Part shown: positions 25,770 to 35,538 of the stretch, in pieces
Position numbering within the stretch: the first letter of the stretch is position 1
Layout: each line of letters opens with the position of its first letter
From: Botrytis cinerea B05.10
Taxonomy: Eukaryota; Ascomycota; Leotiomycetes; Helotiales; Sclerotiniaceae
Direction: 5' to 3'
Assembly: GCF_000143535.2 (NCBI RefSeq)
Contig: NC_037320.1
Location: 744,001-808,000 of the forward strand
DNA: 64,000 bases
Made by a program: the position numbers and the translations under genes
The notes under the pieces: generated by a model
Seen by the model: the letters and a program-made list of their open reading frames with translations, nothing else
Databases searched by the model: none
What the model was told of the DNA's origin: nothing

Positions 25770-26170
25770 TTGTACGGATCAGCTCTTGTAATTAGCACTC
25801 TAATCGACGCTGCGCTGTCTGTAACTACAGACAACCTGGCCTGGTCTGTGGTGACCAAGGCGCGCAGAGCCTTGGATACCGTTGTGAGACACGATCGACT
25901 CCTAGTTCCAAGCGACGGACCTAGCTTGCCGTATCTTATAGCATCATCGAGGAGATATCCCGTTGGTGATCTGTCAGTTCAGAGGGAGTTCCTCACTTAA
26001 GCTAGGAGGAGATCATTACCAATAGATCGATCCTTTTACCTAATGCATGCACCATCTCTCGACAAGAAGCTTTATTTGGCCCGAACCCCAACGATTTCAT
26101 CACGGATCGCTGGCTCGAGGAGATCGGCAAGACAATCAAAGGCCTCCCCTTGCATGCACTTACGGCTTGA
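25770..26170 (+). pseudogene. Cytochrome P450 relic (K-helix to PERF region)
   Basis: Fragments of a fungal P450 lie in order but in different frames. At 25,865-25,940 ALDTVVRHDRL and PSDGPSLPYL match the region before the K-helix. Around 25,940-25,960 a shifted frame reads IIEEISR, an ExxR-like motif. At about 26,000-26,060 a third frame reads GGDHYQ, stop, IDPFT, stop, CMHH, matching the beta-strand region. At 26,075-26,116 FGPNPNDFITDRWL matches the PERF-type motif with RW. A stop follows at 26,168, and no FxxGxRxCxG heme loop is found. Both termini are missing. The alternative, chance similarity, is unlikely given four collinear P450 signatures, but each match is short and family assignment is not possible. 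Confidence 0.55.
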
Positions 26171-26741
26171 TCATGCGGGATCTTCTTTCAAAGCTCTGTT
26201 TCACCCATGTGGTTTTTGTTTGCCCAAAGTTTTCGAAAAAAATATGGTGATACCGACAATAAGAATTGTACATCTATTCTCTACCAAATTGAGGCAGAGT
26301 ATGCAAAGCTCGAGTCGATCATGCTTTCTTTTCTTTCTTTCGTACTAATATATCAATATCGAGCTATTCAGAAAGGTGTAGAATTTGATTTAACAGCAAT
26401 ATGGCCTCGTAAAGGTGTGAATATAGCCAATTTAATAATTTTTGATGACGTTAATAACAAGACCCTTGCTCCCGTCTACAACATTCACAATGCGGCTGAG
26501 GTTGAAACAGCTGCACATCGCAATTGATCTAAATGTCAAAATGCATCGTTCGGAGACATCTATCGAGTCTGCCAAAGCCAAATCCGGATCAAATACATCA
26601 ATACAGTGGGTTGCATTTGAAGGTCTCAGCCTGTTGTTTTCAGTTGGCCCTTTCACAATCCGCGAGTATAGATTACGAACCCCAATCCCATTATATTATG
26701 ATTGCAATCTACCGCACAAAAATCTGCGGAAAGTATTCACA
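26171..26741. other. Upstream region of the IDO-cytochrome b5 gene
   Basis: No further P450 sequence is identifiable. An open frame reaches back from the start codon to 26,442, but its sequence lacks any motif. The preferred ATG at 26,742 has a CACA context. Confidence 0.4.
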
Positions 26742-28996
26742 ATGAACATCTCATCCAGTGATCTCGGTATGTTTTCCAAAAACGCCTGGAGGTTGTGCAA
26801 TGATATGTTGGCATCTTATGGCATTTACTGGGCTCTCGGGATTACTTTTGTCTTCATTTTTCTACGATCAGCGACACCAAAGTATTTCAAGCCTTATGTA
26901 TGAACCTTTTAAAAATAACCTTTCCTGAAAATTTCCATACTTACATCTTGTAGAGTCCTTCTATCTCTCCTCCCTGCGAGAAAATAATCGAGCAGGCAGA
27001 GCGAACAAATCGTTACTATGGACATGAAAACTCCGGCTTCCTGTCTAAAGAGGCAGGGTTCTCTCCCTTGCAGAGAATCAAGGCATTTCCGCTTTCCCAT
27101 GCAGTGTGGGATCAGCTTGCGACCGAACTTCCCCGGCTGGTCAAAACGCAGACTGTTCGGGAAACTGTCACCAAGATGCCACTTCTTGACGCATCTGCCA
27201 AATCTTTGCCAGACATATATCTCCAACGGGCTGCTACGATCCTCGGAATGACAGCCCATGCATTTGTTCGCTTGGAGGGAAGCGAGCCTATTACATTGAA
27301 ATATGATAGCCACAACGATATACTACCGCCTTCGCTTGTTACTCCGTGGACTATCGTGTGTGAACGCCTTGGGCGATCAATTCCAAATCTTACCATAATT
27401 GACATTGTGGTAGCCAATTTCACATCAACTAGCTTGTCATACGGAGACGTGACGCTCAAAAATCTGGATTTACTCATTCTAACAACTGGGACCATGGAAG
27501 AGCGCATATTTTTGGGTACGATGATTGAAATGAACACCAAAACAATACCGATTCTTCATCGAGTCATCGAGGCTCAAAGATCTGTCTTGGCTCGAAACTC
27601 TTCTTCGTTCAAAGACGCAATACGAAATCTCCATGAACTGATCAAACAGATCACCAAGACCCTAGAAAAGATCCATGCGAATCGATCTCACAAGGATCAT
27701 ATCGATCCTCTTATCTGGACGCTCACTGTAGCGAATTTGGGAATTCCATGGCTGAGAGGTTTGGTCGGGACTGCAGGCACAGCACATCCCTTCTTCCACA
27801 TAATGGACGAATTTACTGGTCGATCTGAATACAACACGAGTATTGGCAAAGAAACGACGGCGGTTCGGGCTATGTATCCCATCCATTGGCGCCAGTTTCT
27901 TGAGGCCGTCAGGGAGGTTTCGGTCGCTGAATACGTTACTGCCTCGAAAGATAGAGAGTTAGTGGATATCTGGAAAGCCTTTATGTCATCATACCAGGGC
28001 GACGATGGTCTGCTGGGAATCCACCGGCGAAAAGCTCTCGGGTTCCTTGCTGTTTCGTCCAGAATCGGTCGGAATATAACCAACAATGGCCTAGGCCGTA
28101 AGCGCAGAACTGAACCTTGGTTGGAAGCTAATCAGGAATTAGAAAAGACACGTCTAGAACGCAAATCACTTGACACAGACGAGCACTTTTCAAGCGGCGA
28201 CAGCAGACCTAGTTCAAAAAAAATCTTCGTATCCCAGCTCATAAGAAATAACTCAGAGGAAACTGGTTATTGGTTCTCGGCCCAAGGCAATGTTTACAAC
28301 GCAAGCAAATTTATGCAGAAGCATCCAGGAGGTGATACCGTGATCGCGTGTAGTAGCGGCCAAGACATCACCGACAGCCTGAACGCAGTCGCCCACTTGA
28401 CAAACCCTATGATCCGCAATAAACTAGAATCCTATCGCATCGGAACCCTGCAAAAACCCAAGTTCGCTACTTCGAAAGCTGAAGATATCTACCTTGCCGC
28501 CGTGGATCTCGGTCAAAAGGCGGCTGAAATGGAAAACGTGCACCGGAGAAACTTCCAATTGTTGGATGGGAAACTGACAGCGCTGGATGAACCTAGTATT
28601 CTAACACCTAAGAAGGCACGTCACTTACTTGATGCCAGGAACAGACTTCGGGACGAGCATGTACCGGTACTGGCAATGCTTTTGGATGCCCTACTAAATG
28701 CTATCGCGAACTTGACCATGGAAGTTGACCTGAGCGTCATTCGAGCTCAGACCGCTGGTCTTGTTTCACCCAAAAGAAAGATTGGCACTGCAGTCCGGTT
28801 CTCATCCTATGAGATGGCGGTAGATTTGTTACTGAAAGAATCAGATCGTTTGACAGATATCAAGAACCTAGTTGCCATAGTTCTTGCGACTTTCGAAGAC
28901 GTGGACTTTGTATATTCTGAGCAGAGTCAATTTGGATCTGTTATGAGTAATTTAAGTAGTGTATCGAGTCAATTGATATTGCTAGCGGGGGAGTGA
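26742..28996 (+). CDS. Membrane-anchored IDO-like dioxygenase fused to cytochrome b5
   Basis: Two exons, 26742-26897 and 26954-28996, give 732 residues; the intron (56 nt, GTATGA...TTGTAG) is phase 0. Residues 24-44 (ASYGIYWALGITFVFIFLRS) form one hydrophobic helix, probably a membrane anchor. Residues about 70-425 align with indoleamine 2,3-dioxygenases: FLSKEAG, AFPLSHAVWDQLA, LPPSLVTPWTIVCERLG, IVVANF, HIMDEFTG, then MYPIHWRQFLEAV and GIHRRKALG with H409 in the place of the proximal heme histidine. Human GGSAGQS is replaced by GTAGTAH. Residues about 475-555 are a cytochrome b5 fold: YWFSAQGNVYNASKF, HPGG (H509), and AVAH (H533) as the second axial ligand. The last ~180 residues are predicted helical with no family match. 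IDO opens the indole ring of tryptophan in the kynurenine pathway; the true substrate here is unknown. Decayed P450s flank it on both sides. Confidence 0.8.
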
Positions 28997-29086
28997 TAGT
29001 CGTCAGCAAAAGTCAGATAGCCAAGCTGGTTAACGTCGCTAGAGAATGACGTCAGACGGCACGCAAAATGCAATATTAATCTAAGT

Positions 29087-29791
29087 TTTGCTGGTACAGG
29101 GACATCTATTAGTCTGATTTACAATCTGATCTGGAGGGTGTTAATATATCCTGAATTTCTAGAACCTCTATGGAATGAGATTGGCCTGTCTCTTTGGCAA
29201 AATGAAGGATGGCGCGACAAGAAGATGCTTAATCCTCTTGAAAATTTGGACAGTTTCATTTGGGGAAAGTCTCAGAAACAATCCTGCAGCCTGTTTTTCG
29301 GAGCATTGCACGGCAATGGAAACACTTACGTTTCCGGGTGGCTTTACCTTAAAGCCATGTTAGTCGGACAGTATTTCCAACCGTCTTCACTAACATGGAT
29401 CTCGATGACTATAAAAATGCGTCTATCTTCAATGCCTTTAGATTTACCGGGCTGGAGTTCTCAACAAGGAAAAGAGAAAAAAGTTCATGCATCTGCAGTA
29501 AATTAAAACCTTTTTTCGTAAGTTTGTCACTTCCTTCAAAATCCGATGCATGTATGAATTATTATCTGACTCTTGGTTTATAGGCGAGGATATGGAAAAC
29601 AATCACGCCCAGGAAGTTCCTTCGCAGTTCATCTTGTAAAGCTCGTTTTTGGTCGGCTGATCTTCGAGTATGATATTGGTTGGGCGTCAGAAATTAGACA
29701 GCCACCCAAAGGAATGACAATTGAAGGTACGTTTTTGGAAAACATGGATGCAAACGTTGGAGTGCGAAGTCGTCGTGCGAAGTCATTATGA
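29087..29791 (+). pseudogene. Cytochrome P450 relic, heme cysteine lost
   Basis: The C-terminal half of a fungal P450 starts abruptly at the I-helix (FAGTGTS, 29,087). It continues with LIYPEFLEPLWNEIGL and NPLENLDSF, shifts frame to ESLRNNP at about 29,265 (ExxR motif), continues METLTFPGGFTL to a stop near 29,360, shifts frame again to DDYKNASIFNAFRFTGLEF, then passes a likely intron ending TTTATAG at about 29,583. The heme-binding loop follows as RGYGKQSRPG, where the family has GxGxxxCPGR, then FAVHLVKLVFGRLIFEYDI and QPPKGMTIEG. The invariant cysteine codon is CGC (arginine) at 29606-29608. The N-terminal half is absent. At least two frameshifts plus loss of the heme ligand make this a dead gene. 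Confidence 0.82.
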
Positions 29792-30045
29792 TCCTGGAAG
29801 CCGAGAAGTATAGAATAATATGATCAATAGCCGGCTCAAATCGTGGTCTAAGATATCATGGCCAAGTCGGGACTCCTGTCAAGAAAATTGGGAGCATAAT
29901 TTGGTGATTGGAGAGATGAAGCTAAACGGAGTTCGAGCAAAAATAATGTACCAGTGGTCTAAAAAATTATTATGATGACACACAGTATATGTCCTGATTC
30001 CCTATAAGCTTCAGCTTGGCAATATTTCTGCTTCCCGCTTGAAGC

Positions 30046-31704
30046 TCAAGCTATCTCAACACAATTCTCAAACTCCTTGACACCCCATCTAAATCCTTGT
30101 TCCCATTCCCATAAGAACTCTCCTCGCTCTCCAGACTCTATCATCCGCTTTTTGATCCAAATTTCCAGAGATCCGAGTTTATCTGCACCGCCTTGTTCTC
30201 CCCTCGAACCAAAAAATGCCTTTGCGTCCTCCCATCCAATGTCCCACCCCTTTTCATACAAGTCATGTCGGAACTCTTTTCCAGGATCTTCATGCGTCCA
30301 GTAATCTATATGGTCCTTCACCATCTTCTGCATAAGTTCATTCTTCTGCTCCGATGCCTTTCTCGATTTCTCCCTAATCTCTTTAGCGGACCAGCCCATA
30401 TAAGCTGGAGCAACGATATTCCCCTTCTTAACCTGTTCCACAAACCCCCATCCACCTCCATCCATCCACTCCATTTTCCATGTCCAGAAATAACTTCCCG
30501 CACTACACCCCTCAGTCCATTTGTTGCATTGATGTCGTCCGAAGTCTCGAGTCAATTCTTCTTTCATACTAGGTGGAGATTTTGCCCAGCTTTTCTCGTC
30601 AAGAACGCAGCTGTATTCGCCAATCACAATTTGCGTTTCTCCACCAGACGAGATATGTGTAGCACTCGGGCTACAATTGGGGAGTTCACCTAGCTCATTG
30701 GGGATTTGACGGACCAGCTCTTGGGCGCTTTGTGAGCGATGCTTCTCTGCAAACGTATAGTATTTGTGTGTGTCGATGACGACAGGGTTGCTGGGAACCT
30801 TTCCAGATCTCCAGTCTCGTTCTTTGGTCCACTTCAAGGCGGAAGAGAGATCCCATGCATCGCTTATATAGATGGGCACTTCAGAGTCGACTTCGGAGAT
30901 AGATTGAATGACAGAGGTGTAGAAATCATACATCCCTTTTTTCCCGGCATCCCAGCATGCTTCGTTACAGAGCTGAATACCGATTACCCCATCCAATCCC
31001 TTACATTCTTTTGCAATGAACAAAAGCGCCTTTTTCGCGAGCTCGAGATTTTTCTTGGAACTCCAAAGTTCTGCTTTCCCGGTACTAGATCCCGAATGCA
31101 TGTCTGTGTTTGCACCTCCAGGTAGAGCGTGGAGGTCCACCAGGACTCCCACTCCAAGTGCGCGAGCCCGAGTGATGAATTCTTTGACTATCGTCCAGGA
31201 ATTTTGATAGACGTCTTTGGCACTCTCAAAAGGTGTACCGACACAGAATTCTGGCCCGAGTGTAAAATACCCGACTGGTAATCGGATACTAGTTCCTTTT
31301 GCCGATTTGGCCAACCATCCGAAAGCTTGATCGGTAACCGCATTTTTCCAATGTCCCTCCCATTTTTGACGGGTAGCTTCCACGCCATTATTTTTAACAG
31401 AGGAAGTTACAGCATCGAGCTCCGAAGATGCTCCTCCTACAAATTTAGGGAAGAGCCAAGGTTCGAGAACAAAAATGGAACCAAGATTGACACCAAAGTG
31501 GTAACGGTAGCGTAGAATTTCACGGAGAGTGGGCTGAGAGATGGTGGAAGGACGAGATTGATGAATATTATGAACGGGGCGAGAAGAATCCAAGGGGGAA
31601 GTCTGAGAAGAGGAGGAGCCAGAGCGTATGTGGTCTTTGGCTTTTTGAACGAGTTTCTTCATCTTCAATCGAATCTTTCTTGCGCGAGTGCTAAGTTCGG
31701 TCAT
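30046..31704 (-). CDS. Glycoside hydrolase family 5, glucan 1,3-beta-glucosidase-like
   Basis: Single-exon gene, 552 residues. GH5 retaining beta-glycosidase fold, probably acting on beta-1,3-glucan or a related beta-glucoside; it resembles the intracellular yeast YBR056W group. Catalytic acid/base is E248 in QLCNEAC (the usual NEP is NEA here), and the nucleophile is E363 in VIGEYS. Other family marks are FGVNLGSIFVLEPWLFP, SIRLPVGYF, VLVDLHALPGG and DTHKYYTF. The N-terminus is very basic (RARKIRLKMKKLVQKAK) with no signal peptide or membrane segment, so a cytosolic or peripheral location is inferred. The C-terminal ~130 residues extend beyond the barrel and are rich in charged helices. No introns, unlike most neighbours. 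Confidence 0.9.
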   Translation of the reverse strand: MTELSTRARKIRLKMKKLVQKAKDHIRSGSSSSQTSPLDSSRPVHNIHQSRPSTISQPTLREILRYRYHFGVNLGSIFVLEPWLFPKFVGGASSELDAVTSSVKNNGVEATRQKWEGHWKNAVTDQAFGWLAKSAKGTSIRLPVGYFTLGPEFCVGTPFESAKDVYQNSWTIVKEFITRARALGVGVLVDLHALPGGANTDMHSGSSTGKAELWSSKKNLELAKKALLFIAKECKGLDGVIGIQLCNEACWDAGKKGMYDFYTSVIQSISEVDSEVPIYISDAWDLSSALKWTKERDWRSGKVPSNPVVIDTHKYYTFAEKHRSQSAQELVRQIPNELGELPNCSPSATHISSGGETQIVIGEYSCVLDEKSWAKSPPSMKEELTRDFGRHQCNKWTEGCSAGSYFWTWKMEWMDGGGWGFVEQVKKGNIVAPAYMGWSAKEIREKSRKASEQKNELMQKMVKDHIDYWTHEDPGKEFRHDLYEKGWDIGWEDAKAFFGSRGEQGGADKLGSLEIWIKKRMIESGERGEFLWEWEQGFRWGVKEFENCVEIA

Positions 31705-32252
31705 TTTCGCAAGCCTGAAGAGACATCATCTTTTATCGTCAAGAGAATATATACCTACATCATCAAAAAAGCAAGTTTTGTTGAGATCTACGAGACGATC
31801 GACATTGCTTTTATTAGGTATGCAAATTTGAGTCTTTTGCGGCAGTTGTGTCTGTTGGTAGAGTGGAAGCCAATCATTTCGATGATCTGAGACAGGGAGG
31901 CTCTACGTGGCCGAAAGAAACAGGCGGTATCTGTTCCTGAATCATAGATTCATTTCAGATAAGATGTCAAATCCCGAAACAAGCAGACAAAGATCCAAAA
32001 ATTCGCTCTTTCGAAAACAATTTTTGATTATCTTCATCATACAGCGAACCCACAAAATATAAATATAAATTCCGTCTAGAGGCTGGCTGGTCAATTCCCG
32101 CCTATCATTTCGGCTAGGTAAGCACGGTAAACACGGTAAACACGGTAAAGTGATCGGAAGTGGGGGTCCGAGCCGGGTGAGTGTCCATCTCGTCTATCCT
32201 AGTCTCACAAAGTCACATGCAGTTTTCCTTTCTCAAACCTCGAGATATTTCA
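31705..32252. other. Divergent intergenic region
   Basis: Upstream of the GH5 gene and of the MFS fragment. It holds a 9-base triplication at 32123-32149 and otherwise nothing recognisable. Confidence 0.45.
32123..32149 (+). repeat. Three tandem CACGGTAAA units
   Basis: Three perfect copies of a 9-base unit in tandem. They could be a cluster of protein-binding sites, or just a short repeat. Confidence 0.8.
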
Positions 32253-32545
32253 ATGCACGAATACAACTCAAGCGATGCTGTTGAGAAGAATTCCAGCATC
32301 AAGGAGGCTGTTGTCCTCCACATCAACAACAATGACCAAATCCAGGTTTATAAAAGCTAGCGCTTGCCCAATACATACGTCACGTGCGAGGCACCAAACA
32401 CAACGAAGCTGTTGTCGAAGAAAGATCCAAAAAGTCACTATCTTCCAAGCTAGCTTTTATAGGCCTTTCTGCTACTATGTTTGCTTTCCAGATGGATGCA
32501 ACGTCTCTTGGAATTGCCCTTCCAGCAAGTCCTTCCAGACCGGGG
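32253..32545 (+). pseudogene. MFS transporter N-terminal fragment
   Basis: Starts MHEYNSSDAVEKNSSIKEA, continues through a frame change (possible intron near 32,345-32,385) to KHNEAVVEERSKKSLSSK, then a first membrane helix LAFIGLSATMFAFQMDATSL followed by GIALP, which is the usual start of 14-helix drug/toxin exporters of the major facilitator family. After ALP the family similarity ends; downstream frames have no further helices. I therefore call it a truncated remnant. Alternatively it is a short lineage-specific gene or the rest has been displaced. Confidence 0.45.
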
Positions 32546-33198
32546 AGTTCCACTCCCGGTGAGCTTGAGGCTACTCCACACGTGTTCCACGCACAAACCA
32601 GCGACCGGTACCGAGCACGTGCCGTTTTACCTAAATCTTAACCTGAGCCCTTTGCTCATCCCACGTTCCGTCAACACGCAATTTCAGTGGTCCGTATAAT
32701 CTGAGCAACATCAATAAAAGCCTCATAACCAATCGAATGAAGCACGCGACATTTATATCGTCCATGAGGGGCGTGAAATTCGCGATTGATCTTCGATAAA
32801 GTTGCGCAAAGATATGAGATGGTTTCCGATATCAGTTCTAGCTGCCGGAAGTGCAAGTCTTTGGACTTATTCAAAAATATAATGTAGGTTATGTTACAAC
32901 GAGATCAAATACCTTCAGTCTTCCTCTCTTTCCTTCATTATTTTCTCAATCTCTTGATTTCTCCAAAGTTGCGCGAGGCTATTTTGTGTTTCCTGACATT
33001 TGACTCCCATCAAGGTCCTCACAAAGCCCCTCCTTCCCAAGAGCTCACATTTTGCCATATTTCAGTCATTTCTCATACTTTTCTTGAAATTATTTACCTC
33101 AATTTGAGTCAACAAGGTCAATTTTGTCGTAATACGCGGTAGGACCTTCTCTATTGAGCACAAGACCAAGTCAAGTTACCTAAATACCTCACTTTATA
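32546..33198. other. Intergenic region before the bHLH gene
   Basis: No recognisable gene. A 67-codon open frame on the minus strand (32671-32874) has no family match. The final 300 bases are CT-rich and look like the leader of the bHLH gene. Confidence 0.4.
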
Positions 33199-34382
33199 AT
33201 GCCTCGCCCAACTCATCCTCCCACCCCGGCTTCGTCAACAGAAATCAAGGGGAAAGATGGTTCAAATTACTCTTCATTACAGATGTCATTTGAACTTCCT
33301 CCTCCTGCTGTAGCAGGAGTGGAATCTCGCCCAACCAGTTCCTCTACCCAATCATCATCTGCCTCCTCATATCAACCCGCTTCCCCAATCTCCCCGGCCA
33401 TTCCTGCTAGTGAAGCTGTTAAGCTTCGTCGAAGACCGGCTACACAAACCACTAAAAAAGACTCCTTCGCACTACCGCCTCCGCCTACTCGATCCCGAAA
33501 GATTATACAAATGAAACCTCGAGGGCAAAGTGATGAGATAATGAGCATGCCAGCAGAGAATACGAAGTCGGGTGGGAAACCTACCTCAAATACGCCCAAG
33601 AAGAAGCAACCCTCCTCAACAAGTGTGGCTGGCCGGAAGATTGCAAGGAAAACTGCACACAGCTTGATTGAGCGTCGTAGGAGATCAAAGATGAATGAGG
33701 AATTTGGTGTATTGAAAGACATGATACCAGCTTGCACGGGAGAGATGCATAAGTTAGCAATTTTGCAAGTGAGTAATAGATCAAATATCCATCCCATCGA
33801 TTTTCATATGCTAACATCTGATAGGCATCTATCGATTACGTGAGATATCTCGAAGATTGTGTTTCCAAGCTGAAGGCCGAGAATTCTCGAGGTAACTTCT
33901 CTACAAGCACCGGAGAATTTACATTACCGCCCTCAGCACATCGCGGGAGCTACGATCCATCACGACATGGATATTGCACACGTGAATCAGAAGAAGATAT
34001 AGAAATGGGTGGCTCAGAAAATTCCTCTACCAATTATCCCACACCTACACCCCCATCTCAGCAAACATCGCCAGCCATGCTCCCGCAAGATTCCCGTCAC
34101 AGACAGGATTCATATTCCTCGTACTCAGCAGATTCTCGTCACTACAGCATCAGTACCTCGTCGACCACATCTCCAGCTCTAGACGCCTCAGTCTACGATT
34201 ATGCTCGGAGTATTGCTTCGGTGAGCTCGGCACTCACAAGTCCTGCTCTCATACCGCAAAGAGATCAAAGGGACATCGATGAGGAAGCGAGCGCGGCGTT
34301 ATTAATGCTCAACTCGGATCGTAGAGGGACGAGTTTTAGTGGAGTTCGAGGAATGAGTGTTAAGGATCTACTAAGTTCTTGA
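33199..34382 (+). CDS. bHLH transcription factor
   Basis: Exons 33199-33768 and 33825-34382 give 375 residues. The basic region and helix 1 (residues about 143-180) read RKIARKTAHSLIERRRRSKM then NEEFGVLKDMIPAC; H154, E158 and R162 are the triad that in class B bHLH proteins contacts the E-box CACGTG. Helix 2 crosses the intron: HKLAILQ|ASIDYVRYLEDCV, phase 0, with a CTAAC branch point, which strongly supports the join. The flanks are low-complexity, rich in S, P and T, with no second DNA-binding domain. The C-terminus ends GMSVKDLLSS. It is a sequence-specific nuclear regulator; target genes cannot be inferred. It is similar to the group sometimes labelled GlcD-gamma or Cbf1/Ino4-like in fungi, but I cannot assign an orthologue. 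Confidence 0.9.
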
Positions 34383-35538
34383 GCGACACGGGATCGGGAT
34401 GGATTATCACTTCTATTTCTTTTTGTCAAAGGGGAGTTCTGGAGATGGATGACAATAGATTATTGAATCTACAAGGCGGCTGGTTGGGTGTTTGAAAATT
34501 CTAATTTTTGGTTGGAGCTTGTGTTGGAATAAAATCAGGCATTATGTATGTTGCTCTGAAATTAGGGTTTCTGTCGGTTTTCAATAGCAACGAAGAAATG
34601 GCATAATGAAGCTTTGAAATTGACTGGCAACGGTGTGATGGCAAGATGCCTGTGAAAAGATATGATTTGCTTACTCATCGCTGTTCCACTCGAGGATAAA
34701 GAATTTTTCGGAATAATACAAGTGTTGAATCTCTGATTATAATGAAGATATTCAGCTATCCTCGGCTGAAGTATTGAAAGTAATTCTATGAGAGGTTTGT
34801 TCCAACAAAATCTCTCTCATAGCTCTTAAAGACTAATATAATGACATGAGTAAAGAATACATTTCCTATGCAAGTGTTTTAAGACCAACTACTTACTTAT
34901 CTTGGGTCACAATGAAGGCATACATAAGTTGCAACGTTAATCTGAGCACCAGGAGTTGGAGATGGAGATGCAGTTGAAGATGAGTGAAATGTGATACTTC
35001 AATCATGCTGTGATGAATAATGAGTGTTATGAGGAGGAAATGAAATGTGTATGGCGATGGAAAGTGGGTGTGTAAACCAATGGGACACTTCTCAACTTGG
35101 GAAATTTTCAACAATTTCGATCTTTAATTGTTTGATATCAAAATCTATCTTTTCATTATTTAATCTTTAATCAATTATTGTAAGAATCCAAAAAAATGCA
35201 CGAATCGATATCTCAAGGGATTTTTCCAGGCCCATTCTTATAGTGTCCCGTCAGTCCGTACAGCCACTGGTGGAACTCACCAAGAAGAATCCAAAACAGA
35301 TAATCATCAAGCTTGTGAATTAGATATTAAGCAAGGACATATATAAATATCCTTTGTATCTCCATCTAGTATGCTCTTAGAAGATGATATAAAATAGAGT
35401 TGTACAACAACGGCAAAGGGTATCTCGTGCTAACTCTGGAATATGAAGCAAAAATCGCCCCCAGAAAAAAAAATGGTATCGTAACTTCGCGCATAAATTC
35501 GTCTCGTCATCCTCGATTATCGTCTCCACTCGTCGTTC
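34383..35538. other. Convergent intergenic region
   Basis: Contains the 3' ends of the bHLH gene and the small membrane protein. AT-rich, no recognisable gene. Confidence 0.45.

Noticed and set aside
31558..31890. 110-codon frame antisense to the GH5 start
   Set aside because: Overlaps the coding start of GH5 and has no motif.
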